Made by a program: the position numbers and the translations under genes. 64,000 nt of DNA, taken from assembly GCA_017794705.1 (NCBI GenBank), contig CP051235.1:1551010-1615009 (forward strand), read 5' to 3'. The notes beneath the pieces were generated by a model. It was not told where the DNA came from. It was given only the letters and a program-made list of their open reading frames with translations, and made no database searches. The stretch's first letter is position 1; the number at the start of each line of letters is the position of its first letter. The DNA is from Devosia sp. GTDB taxonomy: Bacteria; Pseudomonadota; Alphaproteobacteria; Rhizobiales; Devosiaceae. Positions 18,113 through 26,500 of this stretch are shown here, piece after piece.

Positions 18113-19129
18113 TCAGGCAGACTTGCGGTCCAGCATGTCGAGGGCAACGTCGACGATCATGTCTTCCTGTCCGCCCACCATGCCGCGGCGGCCAAGTTCG
18201 ACGAGAATGTCGCGCGTGTCCAATCCATATTGTTCTGCGGCGCGCTCGGCATGCCGGAGGAAGCTGGAATAGACGCCGGCATAGCCAAGGCTGAGTGTTC
18301 GCGTGTCGACCTGAACTGGCCGGTCCTGCACAGGGCGAACCAATGTCTCTGCGGCATCCATCAGCCCGAACAGGTTGCAGCCATGCTGCAATTCGGTGGC
18401 GTCGATTGCGGCGATGAAAGCTTCGATGGGGGTGTTGCCGGCACCAGCACCCATGCCGGCGAGAGATGCATCGACGCGGGTGGCACCGCATTCGACCGCA
18501 ACGACTGAATTGGCGACGGCCAGTGACAGGTTCTGGTGAGCGTGGATGCCGATTTCGGTTTGGGCGTCCAGCACATCGCGATAGGCGTTGATGCGGTCGC
18601 GTACGCCGTCCATGCGCAAGGCCCCGGCGCTGTCGGTGACGTAGATGCAATGGGCACCATAGCTTTCCATCAGCCTGGCCTGCGCCGCGAGTTCCCGTGG
18701 CGGGGCCATGTGGCTCATCATCAAGAAGCCGGACACGTCGAGGCCCATGTCGCGGGCGGCGGCAATGTGCTGCTGGGCCACGTCGGCCTCGGTACAGTGT
18801 GTGGCCACCCGGACCGAGCGCACGCCCAGATCCTTTGCGCGTTCGAGGTCTTCGAGCGTGCCGATGCCGGGCAGAAGCAATGTAGTGACGCGGGCCGAGG
18901 TGCAGGTTTCGGCGACGGCTGCAATCCAGTCCCAGTCGGTATGGGCGCCAAATCCATAGTTGAAGGAGGCGCCATTCAATCCGTCGCCATGGGCGATTTC
19001 GATCGCATCGACTCCCGCAGCATCCAGCGCTGCGGCAATCTTTTTGACCGTATCGAGCCCATATTGGTGGCGGATGGCGTGCATGCCGTCGCGAAGGGTG
19101 ACGTCCTGAATGTAGAGTTTACGGCTCAT
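18113..19129 (-). CDS. mhpE: 4-hydroxy-2-oxovalerate aldolase
   Basis: The 338-residue protein matches the DmpG/MhpE family in length. It starts [18 protein letters not shown], containing the T-L-R-D-G metal/substrate motif of this HMGL-like TIM barrel, keeps IEIAHGDGL and [16 protein letters not shown] with the metal-binding His-x-His, and ends with the communication-type C-terminal domain. It splits 4-hydroxy-2-oxo acids into pyruvate and an aldehyde and forms a complex with the acylating dehydrogenase. It overlaps mhpF by four bases, as expected for a channelling pair. Confidence 0.93.
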   Translation of the reverse strand: MSRKLYIQDVTLRDGMHAIRHQYGLDTVKKIAAALDAAGVDAIEIAHGDGLNGASFNYGFGAHTDWDWIAAVAETCTSARVTTLLLPGIGTLEDLERAKDLGVRSVRVATHCTEADVAQQHIAAARDMGLDVSGFLMMSHMAPPRELAAQARLMESYGAHCIYVTDSAGALRMDGVRDRINAYRDVLDAQTEIGIHAHQNLSLAVANSVVAVECGATRVDASLAGMGAGAGNTPIEAFIAAIDATELQHGCNLFGLMDAAETLVRPVQDRPVQVDTRTLSLGYAGVYSSFLRHAERAAEQYGLDTRDILVELGRRGMVGGQEDMIVDVALDMLDRKSA

Positions 19130-20073
19130 GCGGCTTCTCCCTTTGCCCGGTCTGCGGTCAGCATTTCGCCGGTGCGCATGGCGGCTGACGTCATGATGTC
19201 GAGATTACCGGCGTAGGCCGGCAGGTAGTGGGCCGCCCCTTCCACCTCTAGGAACACGGAGACCTTGAGGCCGGTGAAGTCGCGGCCCATTTCGGCGATG
19301 TGCAGCGGCGCATTGCTGCCGATCCGCTCGAACTGCGGTTTCTGCTTGAGGCGGTAACCGGGCACATAGGATTGCACCTCAGCGACCGCCGCCTCGATGG
19401 CGCGGGCGATGGCGTCAGGGTCAGCCTTCTCATCATCGACAAGGCAATAGACCGTGTCGCGCATGACCAGCGGTGGCTCGGCCGGGTTGAGCACGATGAT
19501 GGCCTTGCCGCGCTCGGCGCCGCCGACCTTTTCGATGGCGCGGGCGGTGGTCTGGGTGAATTCATCTATATTGGCGCGGGTGCCCGGGCCGGCCGATTTC
19601 GAAGCTATCGAAGCGACGATTTCGGCATAGGCGACGTGTGCCACGCTCGCGACTGCCGCAACGATCGGGATGGTGGCCTGACCGCCGCAGGTGACCATGT
19701 TGAAATTGCCGGCGTCCTGCTGCGCCGCAAGATTGACCGAGGGAACCACAAAGGGTCCGACCGCTGCCGGCGTGAGGTCTATCACCAGTTTGCCATGCGC
19801 CTGCAGGACCTGGTTGTTGGTGATGTGGGCGCTGGCGCTGGTGGCATCGAACACCAGTGAGATGTCCTTGAACCCGGCCATCCGAACCAGGCCTGCGACA
19901 CCTTCATGCGTCGTCGCAATGCCCAGCCGGCGTGCCCGTGCCAACCCGTCGGAGCTTTCGTCGATGCCGACAAGCGCGGCGACTTCGAGGGTCTCGGACA
20001 GGCGTGCGATCTTGAACATGAGATCGGTGCCGATATTGCCCGAACCGATGATGGCCACTTTGGTTTTCGACAT
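19126..20073 (-). CDS. mhpF: Acetaldehyde dehydrogenase (acetylating)
   Basis: The 315-residue protein has the NAD motif [15 protein letters not shown] and the catalytic Cys in [16 protein letters not shown], and is the usual length of MhpF/DmpF. It oxidises the aldehyde released by MhpE to acyl-CoA with NAD+ and CoA. A good ribosome site (GGGAGG) precedes the ATG at 20073. The expected upstream hydratase MhpD is not in this cluster, so the 4-hydroxy-2-oxo acid substrate must come from another route. The promoter region to gatZ-like gene is shared and holds operator A. Confidence 0.93.
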   Translation of the reverse strand: MSKTKVAIIGSGNIGTDLMFKIARLSETLEVAALVGIDESSDGLARARRLGIATTHEGVAGLVRMAGFKDISLVFDATSASAHITNNQVLQAHGKLVIDLTPAAVGPFVVPSVNLAAQQDAGNFNMVTCGGQATIPIVAAVASVAHVAYAEIVASIASKSAGPGTRANIDEFTQTTARAIEKVGGAERGKAIIVLNPAEPPLVMRDTVYCLVDDEKADPDAIARAIEAAVAEVQSYVPGYRLKQKPQFERIGSNAPLHIAEMGRDFTGLKVSVFLEVEGAAHYLPAYAGNLDIMTSAAMRTGEMLTADRAKGEAA

Positions 20074-20124
20074 GTTGCCTCCCGCTTTTGATGTGGATTG
20101 TGCGCGCTCCTAGCATAAATCAAT

Positions 20125-20154
20125 CAAAAATGAACACAAGCATGTTTACTTTTG
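20125..20154. promoter_or_regulatory. Operator A: 12-6-12 inverted repeat
   Basis: The left half CAAAAATGAACA (20125-20136) and right half TGTTTACTTTTG (20143-20154) are inverted copies matching at 10 of 12 positions, with a 6-bp spacer. The same geometry recurs at 26412-26441 and 33477-33506. It lies between the divergent mhpF and GatZ-like genes, so it can control both. The likely binder is the DeoR-family protein at 25566-26321. Confidence 0.7.
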
Positions 20155-20178
20155 TTCAGATTGACGTAGATTGCCAGC

Positions 20179-21486
20179 ATGAACGCGCACGCAAACCCAT
20201 CGCCGCGCCTGACATCCGTGTTGCAGAACAATCTGTTGCATGGGCGCGGTGGCGTGTTCAGCGTGTGCAGTGCCCATCCGCTCGCCATTGAGGCGGCGCT
20301 GGAACTGGCGGGGCAGCGCGGGCAGATCGCGGTAATCGAGGCGACCAGCAATCAGGTCAATCAGGACGGCGGCTATACGGGCATGCGCCCGGCTGACTTC
20401 GTCGCGCTGGTGCGCGACATTGCTTCCAAGGTGCCCCACCCGCCCGCAGAGATCGTGCTTGGCGGCGACCATCTGGGCCCCCAGCCATTCCGCAAGGGCG
20501 ATGCCGGAACGGCCATGCACAAGGCGTGCGAGATGGTGGCGGATTTTGTGCGGGCCGGGTTCACCAAGATTCATCTGGATTGCTCGATGTCCTGCGCGGA
20601 CGATCCCGTCCCGCTGCCTGAGAAGGAAATTGCAGACCGCGCCGCGCGGCTGGCGGCAGCCGCCGAAAAGGCTGCCGCCGAGACCGGCGCTTCTCCCCTT
20701 TACATTGTGGGCACCGAGGTACCGCCGCCGGGTGGTATGGGCAGCGGCCACGAGATTGTGCCCACCGATCCTGAACATGTGCGGGTGACATGGGACCTGC
20801 ACAAAAAGGCGTTCGAGGCACTTGGTCTGAAAGACGGCTTCAGCCGCGTCATCGGCATGGTGGTGCAACCGGGCCTCGATTTCGGAAATGTAGAAGTGGT
20901 CGATTACCAGCCAGCTCCGGCCCGAGCGCTAAGCGCCTCTGTCGGTGATCTGGATGGCGCGGTCTTTGAAGCGCACTCTACCGACTATCAAAAGCCGCAA
21001 GCCTACTCCCAGCTGGTCGCGGGGCATTTCGCCATTCTCAAGGTCGGTCCCGCGGCCACCTTTGCCTTGCGGGAGGCGCTCTATGCGCTCGAGCTTATCG
21101 AGGCCGAACTGACACCGCCCGATTTGCGATCGGGGCTGCGCGACGCGCTGGAAGAGGCCATGCTGGCCGATCCGTCGTCCTGGTCCGACCACTATCAGGG
21201 CGACGCGGCAACGCTGAAATATCTCCGGCATTTCAGCCTTTCCGATCGCCTGCGCTACTATTGGACCGAACCGGGGGTGGAAGCGGCCCACACGCGGCTG
21301 ATGACCAACCTCGGCGGGCGGGAATTGCCGCTGCCGCTGATCAGCCAGTATTTCCCGCAGTTTGTCCAATCCATCCAGTCGGGCGGCATGTCCGGGGATG
21401 CCAAATCCCTGGTTCTGGGCAGTATCATGCGTGCGCTCGAGCCTTTTGCCGACGCCTGTCAAACCCATGAACCTCTCGCGGAGTGA
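20179..21486 (+). CDS. GatZ/KbaZ family protein (tagatose-bisphosphate aldolase accessory subunit or D-tagatose-6-phosphate 4-epimerase)
   Basis: The 435-residue protein matches the GatZ/KbaZ family throughout: GVFSVCSAHPLAIEAALE, VIEATSNQVNQDGGYTGM, LGGDHLGP, HLDCSMSCADD and VGTEVPPPGG. In enterobacteria this is the non-catalytic partner of tagatose-1,6-bisphosphate aldolase, but no GatY/KbaY is present here. Agrobacterium members of the family are reported to act as D-tagatose-6-phosphate 4-epimerases, which fits better. No Shine-Dalgarno precedes the ATG, and a TAGATT that could be a -10 box lies only six bases upstream, so the mRNA may be leaderless. Confidence 0.85.
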   Translation: MNAHANPSPRLTSVLQNNLLHGRGGVFSVCSAHPLAIEAALELAGQRGQIAVIEATSNQVNQDGGYTGMRPADFVALVRDIASKVPHPPAEIVLGGDHLGPQPFRKGDAGTAMHKACEMVADFVRAGFTKIHLDCSMSCADDPVPLPEKEIADRAARLAAAAEKAAAETGASPLYIVGTEVPPPGGMGSGHEIVPTDPEHVRVTWDLHKKAFEALGLKDGFSRVIGMVVQPGLDFGNVEVVDYQPAPARALSASVGDLDGAVFEAHSTDYQKPQAYSQLVAGHFAILKVGPAATFALREALYALELIEAELTPPDLRSGLRDALEEAMLADPSSWSDHYQGDAATLKYLRHFSLSDRLRYYWTEPGVEAAHTRLMTNLGGRELPLPLISQYFPQFVQSIQSGGMSGDAKSLVLGSIMRALEPFADACQTHEPLAE

Positions 21487-22563
21487 ATGACCATGGCCAG
21501 TGTGAGCATTGAAAATCTGCATAAGAACTTCGGCATGGTCGAAGTGGTCAAGGGCATTTCGGCCACCATCGACGATGGCGAGTTCGTGGTTCTGGTCGGC
21601 CCCTCGGGTTGCGGCAAATCCACCCTGTTGCGGATGATTGCGGGGCTCGAGGATGTGACGGGCGGGGAAATCCGAATTGGCGACAGGATCGTCAACGACG
21701 TACCCCCCAAGGACCGGGACATCGCCATGGTGTTCCAGAACTATGCGCTCTACCCGCATATGACAGTGGCTCAGAACATGGGCTATTCGCTGAAAATGCA
21801 GAAGCAGAGCAAGCAGGTCATTGCGGAGCGGGTGGCCGAGATCGCCGCTTCGCTGGGTCTGACGGACCTTCTGGATCGCTACCCGCGGCAATTGTCGGGC
21901 GGGCAGCGGCAGCGCGTCGCCACCGGCCGCGCCATTGTGCGTGATCCGCAGGTTTTCCTGTTCGACGAACCACTTTCCAACCTCGATGCGAAGCTGCGCG
22001 TGCAGATGCGCACCGAGCTGCGCGAGTTACACCAACGCCTGCGCGTCACCTCGGTCTATGTGACCCACGACCAGATCGAGGCCATGACCATGGCCGACAA
22101 GATCATCGTCATGCGGGACGGGGTAATCGAGCAAGTCGGCAAGCCACTCGAACTCTACGACCGGCCCGCCAACACGTTCGTGGCCACCTTCATTGGCTCG
22201 CCGTCGATGAACCTGTTTTCCGGTGAAGTGACGTCCAAAGGCTTTGAAATTCCAGGCGGGCAGGTGCTGGTTCCGGCGGCTGAGCTTCCGGCGGGGGCGG
22301 AAAAAGCTGGCACCGTCGGGCTGCGGCCCGAACATATCGAAATCAGCCTGAGCAAAACCGAGGGCCTGACCGGCACCGTGAAAGCGGTCGAACCGATGGG
22401 GTCGGAGACCATGATCCTTTTGAACATGGGAGACATGCCGGTGACTGTCATGTCCCGCGAACGGTTCGACATTGCGCCGGGCACAAAGGTTGGCGTTAAG
22501 CCGGATCTCTCCCGCATGCACGTGTTCGATGCCGGCGGATCGCGGCTGGAAACGATGAATTGA
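21487..22563 (+). CDS. Sugar ABC transporter ATPase (UgpC/MalK family)
   Basis: The 358-residue protein has Walker A GPSGCGKST, signature LSGGQRQRVATGRAIVR, Walker B VFLFDEPLSNLD, and the C-terminal TOBE-type regulatory domain normal for MalK/UgpC. It starts immediately after the preceding stop. Its permeases and binding protein are not adjacent but lie at 30225-33381, within the same putative regulon, so this is most likely the ATPase that powers that importer. Such ATPases are sometimes shared among several sugar importers. Confidence 0.93.
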   Translation: MTMASVSIENLHKNFGMVEVVKGISATIDDGEFVVLVGPSGCGKSTLLRMIAGLEDVTGGEIRIGDRIVNDVPPKDRDIAMVFQNYALYPHMTVAQNMGYSLKMQKQSKQVIAERVAEIAASLGLTDLLDRYPRQLSGGQRQRVATGRAIVRDPQVFLFDEPLSNLDAKLRVQMRTELRELHQRLRVTSVYVTHDQIEAMTMADKIIVMRDGVIEQVGKPLELYDRPANTFVATFIGSPSMNLFSGEVTSKGFEIPGGQVLVPAAELPAGAEKAGTVGLRPEHIEISLSKTEGLTGTVKAVEPMGSETMILLNMGDMPVTVMSRERFDIAPGTKVGVKPDLSRMHVFDAGGSRLETMN

Positions 22564-22581
22564 AGGAAAGCCCTGACAGCC

Positions 22582-23580
22582 ATGTCTGAGCCAAAACGCA
22601 TCCTGGTCCTTTCTGACAGCCTGCATGAGTTACCGGCAGCGGTGACCGCGCTCAACCAGTGCGGTCACGAGGTCATTTACGTCAATGCCCTGACCCCGCT
22701 TCCCGAACTGGCGGCGAAGGGCGAGATTGATCTCGCCTCGATCGATGCCCTGGTGACCGGTCGCGTCATGTGGCTCGATGCCGAAGCGCTCGCGCTTCTG
22801 CCCAATGTGCAGGTGATCGCGCTGCACACCTCCGGCTCCGACAATGTCGACATGAAGATTGCCACTGCCCGGTCAATCCCGGTGACCACGGTCAAGGGTG
22901 TCAACGCCGAGCAGTGTGCGGAGTTTTCCATCGGGCTGATGCTGGCGGTGACGCGGCAGATCCGCACCGGCGACATTGCCATCCGCAAGGGCGAATGGGC
23001 CTCAAAGACCCAGTCCAGCCTCGATTTGTTTGGGGCCACGTTGGGCGTTTGTGGGCTGGGGCTGATCGGCAAGGCGGCCGTACACCGCGCCGCCGCGTTC
23101 GGCATGAGGATCCTGGCCTACACCCGCACGCCGGACCTCGCCTTCGGCGAGCAGTACGGCGTCACCTACGTCAGCAAGGACGAGGTTTTGCAGCAGTCCG
23201 ATGTCGTCAGCCTCTATTCCTCGCTGAACGCGGATACGCGGCACATGATCGGCGAGCGCGAACTGCGGCTGATGCGTGACGACGCCTATCTCATCAACAT
23301 CGCCCGGGGCGAACTGATCGACGAAAAGGCGCTCTATCGGGCACTTAGTGAAGGCTGGATCGCGGGGGCAGGCCTCGATGTGTTTGAGACCGAACCACTT
23401 TATGAAAGCCCGCTCTTCGGGCTCGACAATGTGGTCCTGACACCGCACCAGGCGGGGCTGGCCAATTCGGCCAAATCGAATGCGGCGCTGGGCGCGGTCA
23501 CCAACGCATTGGATGCGCTTGCGGGCAAACAGCCCAAGGGCTGCGTCAATCCTGAAATCTATACTCAAAGGACACTCTGA
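22582..23580 (+). CDS. D-isomer specific 2-hydroxyacid dehydrogenase
   Basis: The 332-residue protein has the NAD motif CGLGLIGKAAVHRAAAFGM, the catalytic Arg in LINIARGELID, the Glu in FETEPLYESP and the His in LTPHQAGL. The family reduces 2-oxo acids or oxidises D-2-hydroxy acids with NAD(P)(H). It is inside the sugar operon, so a role with a sugar-derived acid (glycerate, gluconate or a uronate product) is likely. A GAAGGAAAG ribosome site precedes the ATG, and its stop overlaps the next ATG by one base. Confidence 0.9.
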   Translation: MSEPKRILVLSDSLHELPAAVTALNQCGHEVIYVNALTPLPELAAKGEIDLASIDALVTGRVMWLDAEALALLPNVQVIALHTSGSDNVDMKIATARSIPVTTVKGVNAEQCAEFSIGLMLAVTRQIRTGDIAIRKGEWASKTQSSLDLFGATLGVCGLGLIGKAAVHRAAAFGMRILAYTRTPDLAFGEQYGVTYVSKDEVLQQSDVVSLYSSLNADTRHMIGERELRLMRDDAYLINIARGELIDEKALYRALSEGWIAGAGLDVFETEPLYESPLFGLDNVVLTPHQAGLANSAKSNAALGAVTNALDALAGKQPKGCVNPEIYTQRTL

Positions 23581-24611
23581 TGGGCGGCACAGTCACCTGG
23601 ACAGAACTCATTTCGCAGCCCGACGCCTGGGAAAACCTCATGGCGCGTCTCAAGCGCGGTGACGGTGTGCCCGATTTCGGGTTTGAGAAATATGACGAGG
23701 TGCTGCTATTGGGATCAGGCAGTTCCTATTATCTGGCGATGGCGGCTGCCGACTGGCTGCGCCGCCGGGTGGCGGGACCGGAATTCCGGGCGCTGCCGTC
23801 GTGCGAGGTGATCCTCGACGAACGGGAGATCAAGGGACGGGCCGGCGTCAAACGGCTGGCAATCGGCTTTTCACGCTCGGGTGAATCGAGCGAGCTGATC
23901 ATCGCCCTCCAGGCGTTGAAGGGTGCCGGGTGTCCGACGCTCGGGATCGGGTGCACGGAAAATTCCTCTTTGATGAAAGTTGCCGACCAGACCCTCTATC
24001 TGCCTGAAGGGCACGAAGACGGGCTGATCATGCTTCGGTCTTTCACCTGCATGCTCTTGTCCATCCAGTACCTGTTCGGCAGCAAAGAAGACCGGGCAGC
24101 GCTGGCCAAACTTCCAGCGGCGGGCCGCCGCATCCTCGGCGAATTTGCGGATGCGTCCGAGGCGATTGCCAATCGCCGCGCCTTTGACCGGTTTGTGTTT
24201 CTGGCTTCCGGACCGCTCTATCCGATCGCGGTGGAGGCCAGCCTCAAGATCCAGGAAATGTCGATTTCGACGAGCGAGGCCTATCATTCGCTTGAATACC
24301 GGCACGGGCCCAAGGCGACAGCCAACCAGAACACGCTGGTGGCGCTCTTGCCGCTCAGCGATTCCGACTACGGATTGCCGCTGGCCCGCGACCTGAAGGC
24401 GCTGGGTGCGACACTTATGGTGACCGGGGCGGGCGCGGAGGACTATGCCGGGATCGCCGATCTCAGCATCGCTGCGCCGGAGGGCCTGAGTGATGCGCAG
24501 GCGTCACTGCTGGCGCTGATGCCGCTGCAAATCATGGCTTATGCCACCGCGTTGCGCCGGGGCAATGATCCGGACGCCCCTGCCAATCTCAGCAAAGTCG
24601 TGACATTCTGA
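23580..24611 (+). CDS. SIS-domain sugar isomerase/deaminase (AgaS-like)
   Basis: The 343-residue protein contains two SIS domains: LLGSGSSYYLAMAAADWL and GFSRSGESSELIIAL in the first, and ASGPLYPIAVEASLKIQEM with SLEYRHGPKAT in the second, the arrangement of GlmS isomerase domains and AgaS. There is no glutaminase domain. AgaS converts galactosamine 6-phosphate to tagatose 6-phosphate with loss of ammonia, which would feed directly into the GatZ-like protein. That substrate is inferred from the gene set, not seen. Confidence 0.85.
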   Translation: MGGTVTWTELISQPDAWENLMARLKRGDGVPDFGFEKYDEVLLLGSGSSYYLAMAAADWLRRRVAGPEFRALPSCEVILDEREIKGRAGVKRLAIGFSRSGESSELIIALQALKGAGCPTLGIGCTENSSLMKVADQTLYLPEGHEDGLIMLRSFTCMLLSIQYLFGSKEDRAALAKLPAAGRRILGEFADASEAIANRRAFDRFVFLASGPLYPIAVEASLKIQEMSISTSEAYHSLEYRHGPKATANQNTLVALLPLSDSDYGLPLARDLKALGATLMVTGAGAEDYAGIADLSIAAPEGLSDAQASLLALMPLQIMAYATALRRGNDPDAPANLSKVVTF

Positions 24612-24618
24612 TCCGGCG

Positions 24619-25563
24619 ATGCCGCAATTCGATGTTCTTTGCCTTGGCGAACTCAATCCCGACCTGATCCTTTCCGGGATCCGGGCCGAGGGGCCGCGGC
24701 TGGGTACGGAACAGGCGTTCTCGGACATCAAGCTGACATTAGGCAGTTCCACTGCGATTGCCTGCGTGATCATGCAGAGGCTGGGCCTGCAGACGGCCAT
24801 GGCGGCCTGCATCGGCGACGATGACTATGGCCGCTTCTGCCGCGATGCGCTGGTCACCGAGGGCGTGGACGTGGGCCAGGTCCGGGTGCTGCCGGACAAG
24901 CCAACCGGCGTCACCCTTTCCCTCGCCTATCCCAAAGACCGCATGCTCTTGACCACTTATGGGGCGATGACGAAGCTCACCGCCGACATGGTGGATGCCG
25001 GCGTGCTGAGCAATGTGCGACACATCCATGTCGGCTCCTTCTTCATCCAGAAGGGATTGCAGCCGGGGCTGGCGGCGCTGTTTGAAGCGGCAAGGAAGCA
25101 GGGCATTTCGACCTCGCTCGATACGGGCTGGGACCCGGAGGAGACGTGGGGCAGTCCCGAACTCGACGCTGTACTGGCCGAAACTGATGTGCTTTTGCCC
25201 AACGAAGTTGAATTCGAACGGATCACCGCTACGGCAGACCGGACGAAGGGTTTCACCACTTTGCATGAAAGGGGTGTCCGCGAAGTGGCGCTTAAACTGG
25301 GTGGTGCAGGTGCGGTCTATTCGGGCCCCGACGGGGTGCACACGCATCCCGGATTTGCCGCCACACCGATTGATACGACGGGTGCTGGCGACAGTTTCAA
25401 TGCCGGCTATGTGTTTGGACGGCTCAAGGGCGAGGCACCGGTGCAACGGCTGGCCCGTGGCAACGCCTGTGGCGCGCTGACCGTTGCCGCAGTGGGCGGC
25501 ACGTCAGGTGTGCTGAACATCGATGCTGTTGAAACAATTCTCGCCGGCGCCGCAAAGGGCTGA
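24619..25563 (+). CDS. PfkB-family carbohydrate kinase
   Basis: The 314-residue protein has the ribokinase fold: LCLGELNPDLILSG at the start, LGSSTAIACVIMQRLG, LLPNEVEFERIT, and the C-terminal motif DTTGAGDSFNAGYVFG with the catalytic Asp. It phosphorylates a sugar or amino sugar with ATP. Seven bases separate it from the SIS gene, so it is the last gene of the plus-strand operon 20179-25563. A kinase acting on galactosamine, N-acetylgalactosamine or tagatose would complete a path to fructose 6-phosphate. Confidence 0.9.
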   Translation: MPQFDVLCLGELNPDLILSGIRAEGPRLGTEQAFSDIKLTLGSSTAIACVIMQRLGLQTAMAACIGDDDYGRFCRDALVTEGVDVGQVRVLPDKPTGVTLSLAYPKDRMLLTTYGAMTKLTADMVDAGVLSNVRHIHVGSFFIQKGLQPGLAALFEAARKQGISTSLDTGWDPEETWGSPELDAVLAETDVLLPNEVEFERITATADRTKGFTTLHERGVREVALKLGGAGAVYSGPDGVHTHPGFAATPIDTTGAGDSFNAGYVFGRLKGEAPVQRLARGNACGALTVAAVGGTSGVLNIDAVETILAGAAKG

Positions 25564-25565
25564 AT

Positions 25566-26321
25566 TCAGGCGGCGAGCACGGAAACACCGAGTTTTTCGA
25601 TGCCCGCCACAAGCTCGGCCGGCGCGTTCTGGTCAGTGATCAGTTTGCTGATGGCGCCGACCTCGGTGATGATCGCCGGGCGGACCTGGCCGAACTTGGA
25701 GTGGTCCGCGAGTATCCAGACTTCCCTGGCGCGACTGATCAACACCCGGTTCACGAAGGCTTCGGCGCTGTCATAGGTGGTCAGGCCGCGCTCCAGATCG
25801 ATACCGTCAATGCCGATAATGGCAACATCCAGATTGACATCCTGAAGGGTCCGTTCGGCGACATGCCCCACCAGTTCCGCCGTACGCTTGCGGAAGACGC
25901 CGCCGGTCAGCAGCACATCGATATCGGGTGCATCGCGCAATTCCAGTGCCACGTTGACGGCGGTTGTGACCACGTGCAGCGTCTGTTTTTTCATGGCGGT
26001 GACCATGTTCATCACTGTGGTGCCGCCGCCCAGCCCAATCGTCGTGCCGGGGGTGAGCATGGAAGCGGCCATGGCGCCGATCCGGCGTTTTTCGATGTGA
26101 AAGGCCATCACCTTTGCATCGAACGGCAGTTCCTGATTGCGGTCCTGCAGCATGGCGCCGCCATGGGTGCGCACAACGATATTGTGTTCGTCCAGTTCGG
26201 CAATATCACGCCGGATGGTCGCCGAGGAGGCGTTCAGCAGTTCGGCCAGGTTCTGAACACTCACCGCGCCCCGCTTGGCAAGTTCGGCCACGATCAGGTC
26301 ATGTCGCTCAGCTTTGATCAA
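25566..26321 (-). CDS. DeoR-family transcriptional regulator
   Basis: The 251-residue protein has a DeoR helix-turn-helix at residues of about 18-45 (VSVQNLAELLNASSATIRRDI then RTHGGAML) and a C-terminal sensor domain with GLGGGTTVMNMV and LADHSKFG, which binds a phosphorylated sugar in this family. Its stop is convergent with the kinase gene (three bases apart) and its promoter faces the GH4 gene. Operator B lies in that gap and the same repeat occurs at two other promoters of the locus, so it probably represses all three and itself. Confidence 0.93.
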   Translation of the reverse strand: MIKAERHDLIVAELAKRGAVSVQNLAELLNASSATIRRDIAELDEHNIVVRTHGGAMLQDRNQELPFDAKVMAFHIEKRRIGAMAASMLTPGTTIGLGGGTTVMNMVTAMKKQTLHVVTTAVNVALELRDAPDIDVLLTGGVFRKRTAELVGHVAERTLQDVNLDVAIIGIDGIDLERGLTTYDSAEAFVNRVLISRAREVWILADHSKFGQVRPAIITEVGAISKLITDQNAPAELVAGIEKLGVSVLAA

Positions 26322-26411
26322 CGGGTGTCTCCTGGCAGCAAGTTCTGGTTTTTTCTAAGTGAGTCTTGAGTACGGCGCTATGGTCAGTTCCATTTTCCAC
26401 CCCAAAACGAG

Positions 26412-26441
26412 CAAAAATGAACATTGTTGTGTAGACTTTTG
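26412..26441. promoter_or_regulatory. Operator B: 12-6-12 inverted repeat
   Basis: CAAAAATGAACA (26412-26423) and TGTAGACTTTTG (26430-26441) flank a 6-bp spacer in the deoR/GH4 divergent gap. The left half is identical to that of operator A. A downstream string TTGCCTGCTAG (26448-26458) is also found beside operator C, so the match includes part of the promoter, perhaps the -10 region (TAGACT at 26456-26461). Confidence 0.72.
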
Positions 26442-26500
26442 ATCATATTGCCTGCTAGACTGGATTTCAAGGCCGAACCGGAAGCAAGAAGGGTGGAAAG

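Noticed and set aside
18082..18147. Longer N-terminus for the sarcosine-oxidase-like gene
   Set aside because: It overlaps the mhpE gene; the TTG at 18081 has a good ribosome site and directly precedes the FAD motif.
20179..21486. Naming this gene gatZ or kbaZ outright
   Set aside because: The catalytic aldolase partner is absent and an epimerase role is reported for relatives, so the symbol would claim too much.
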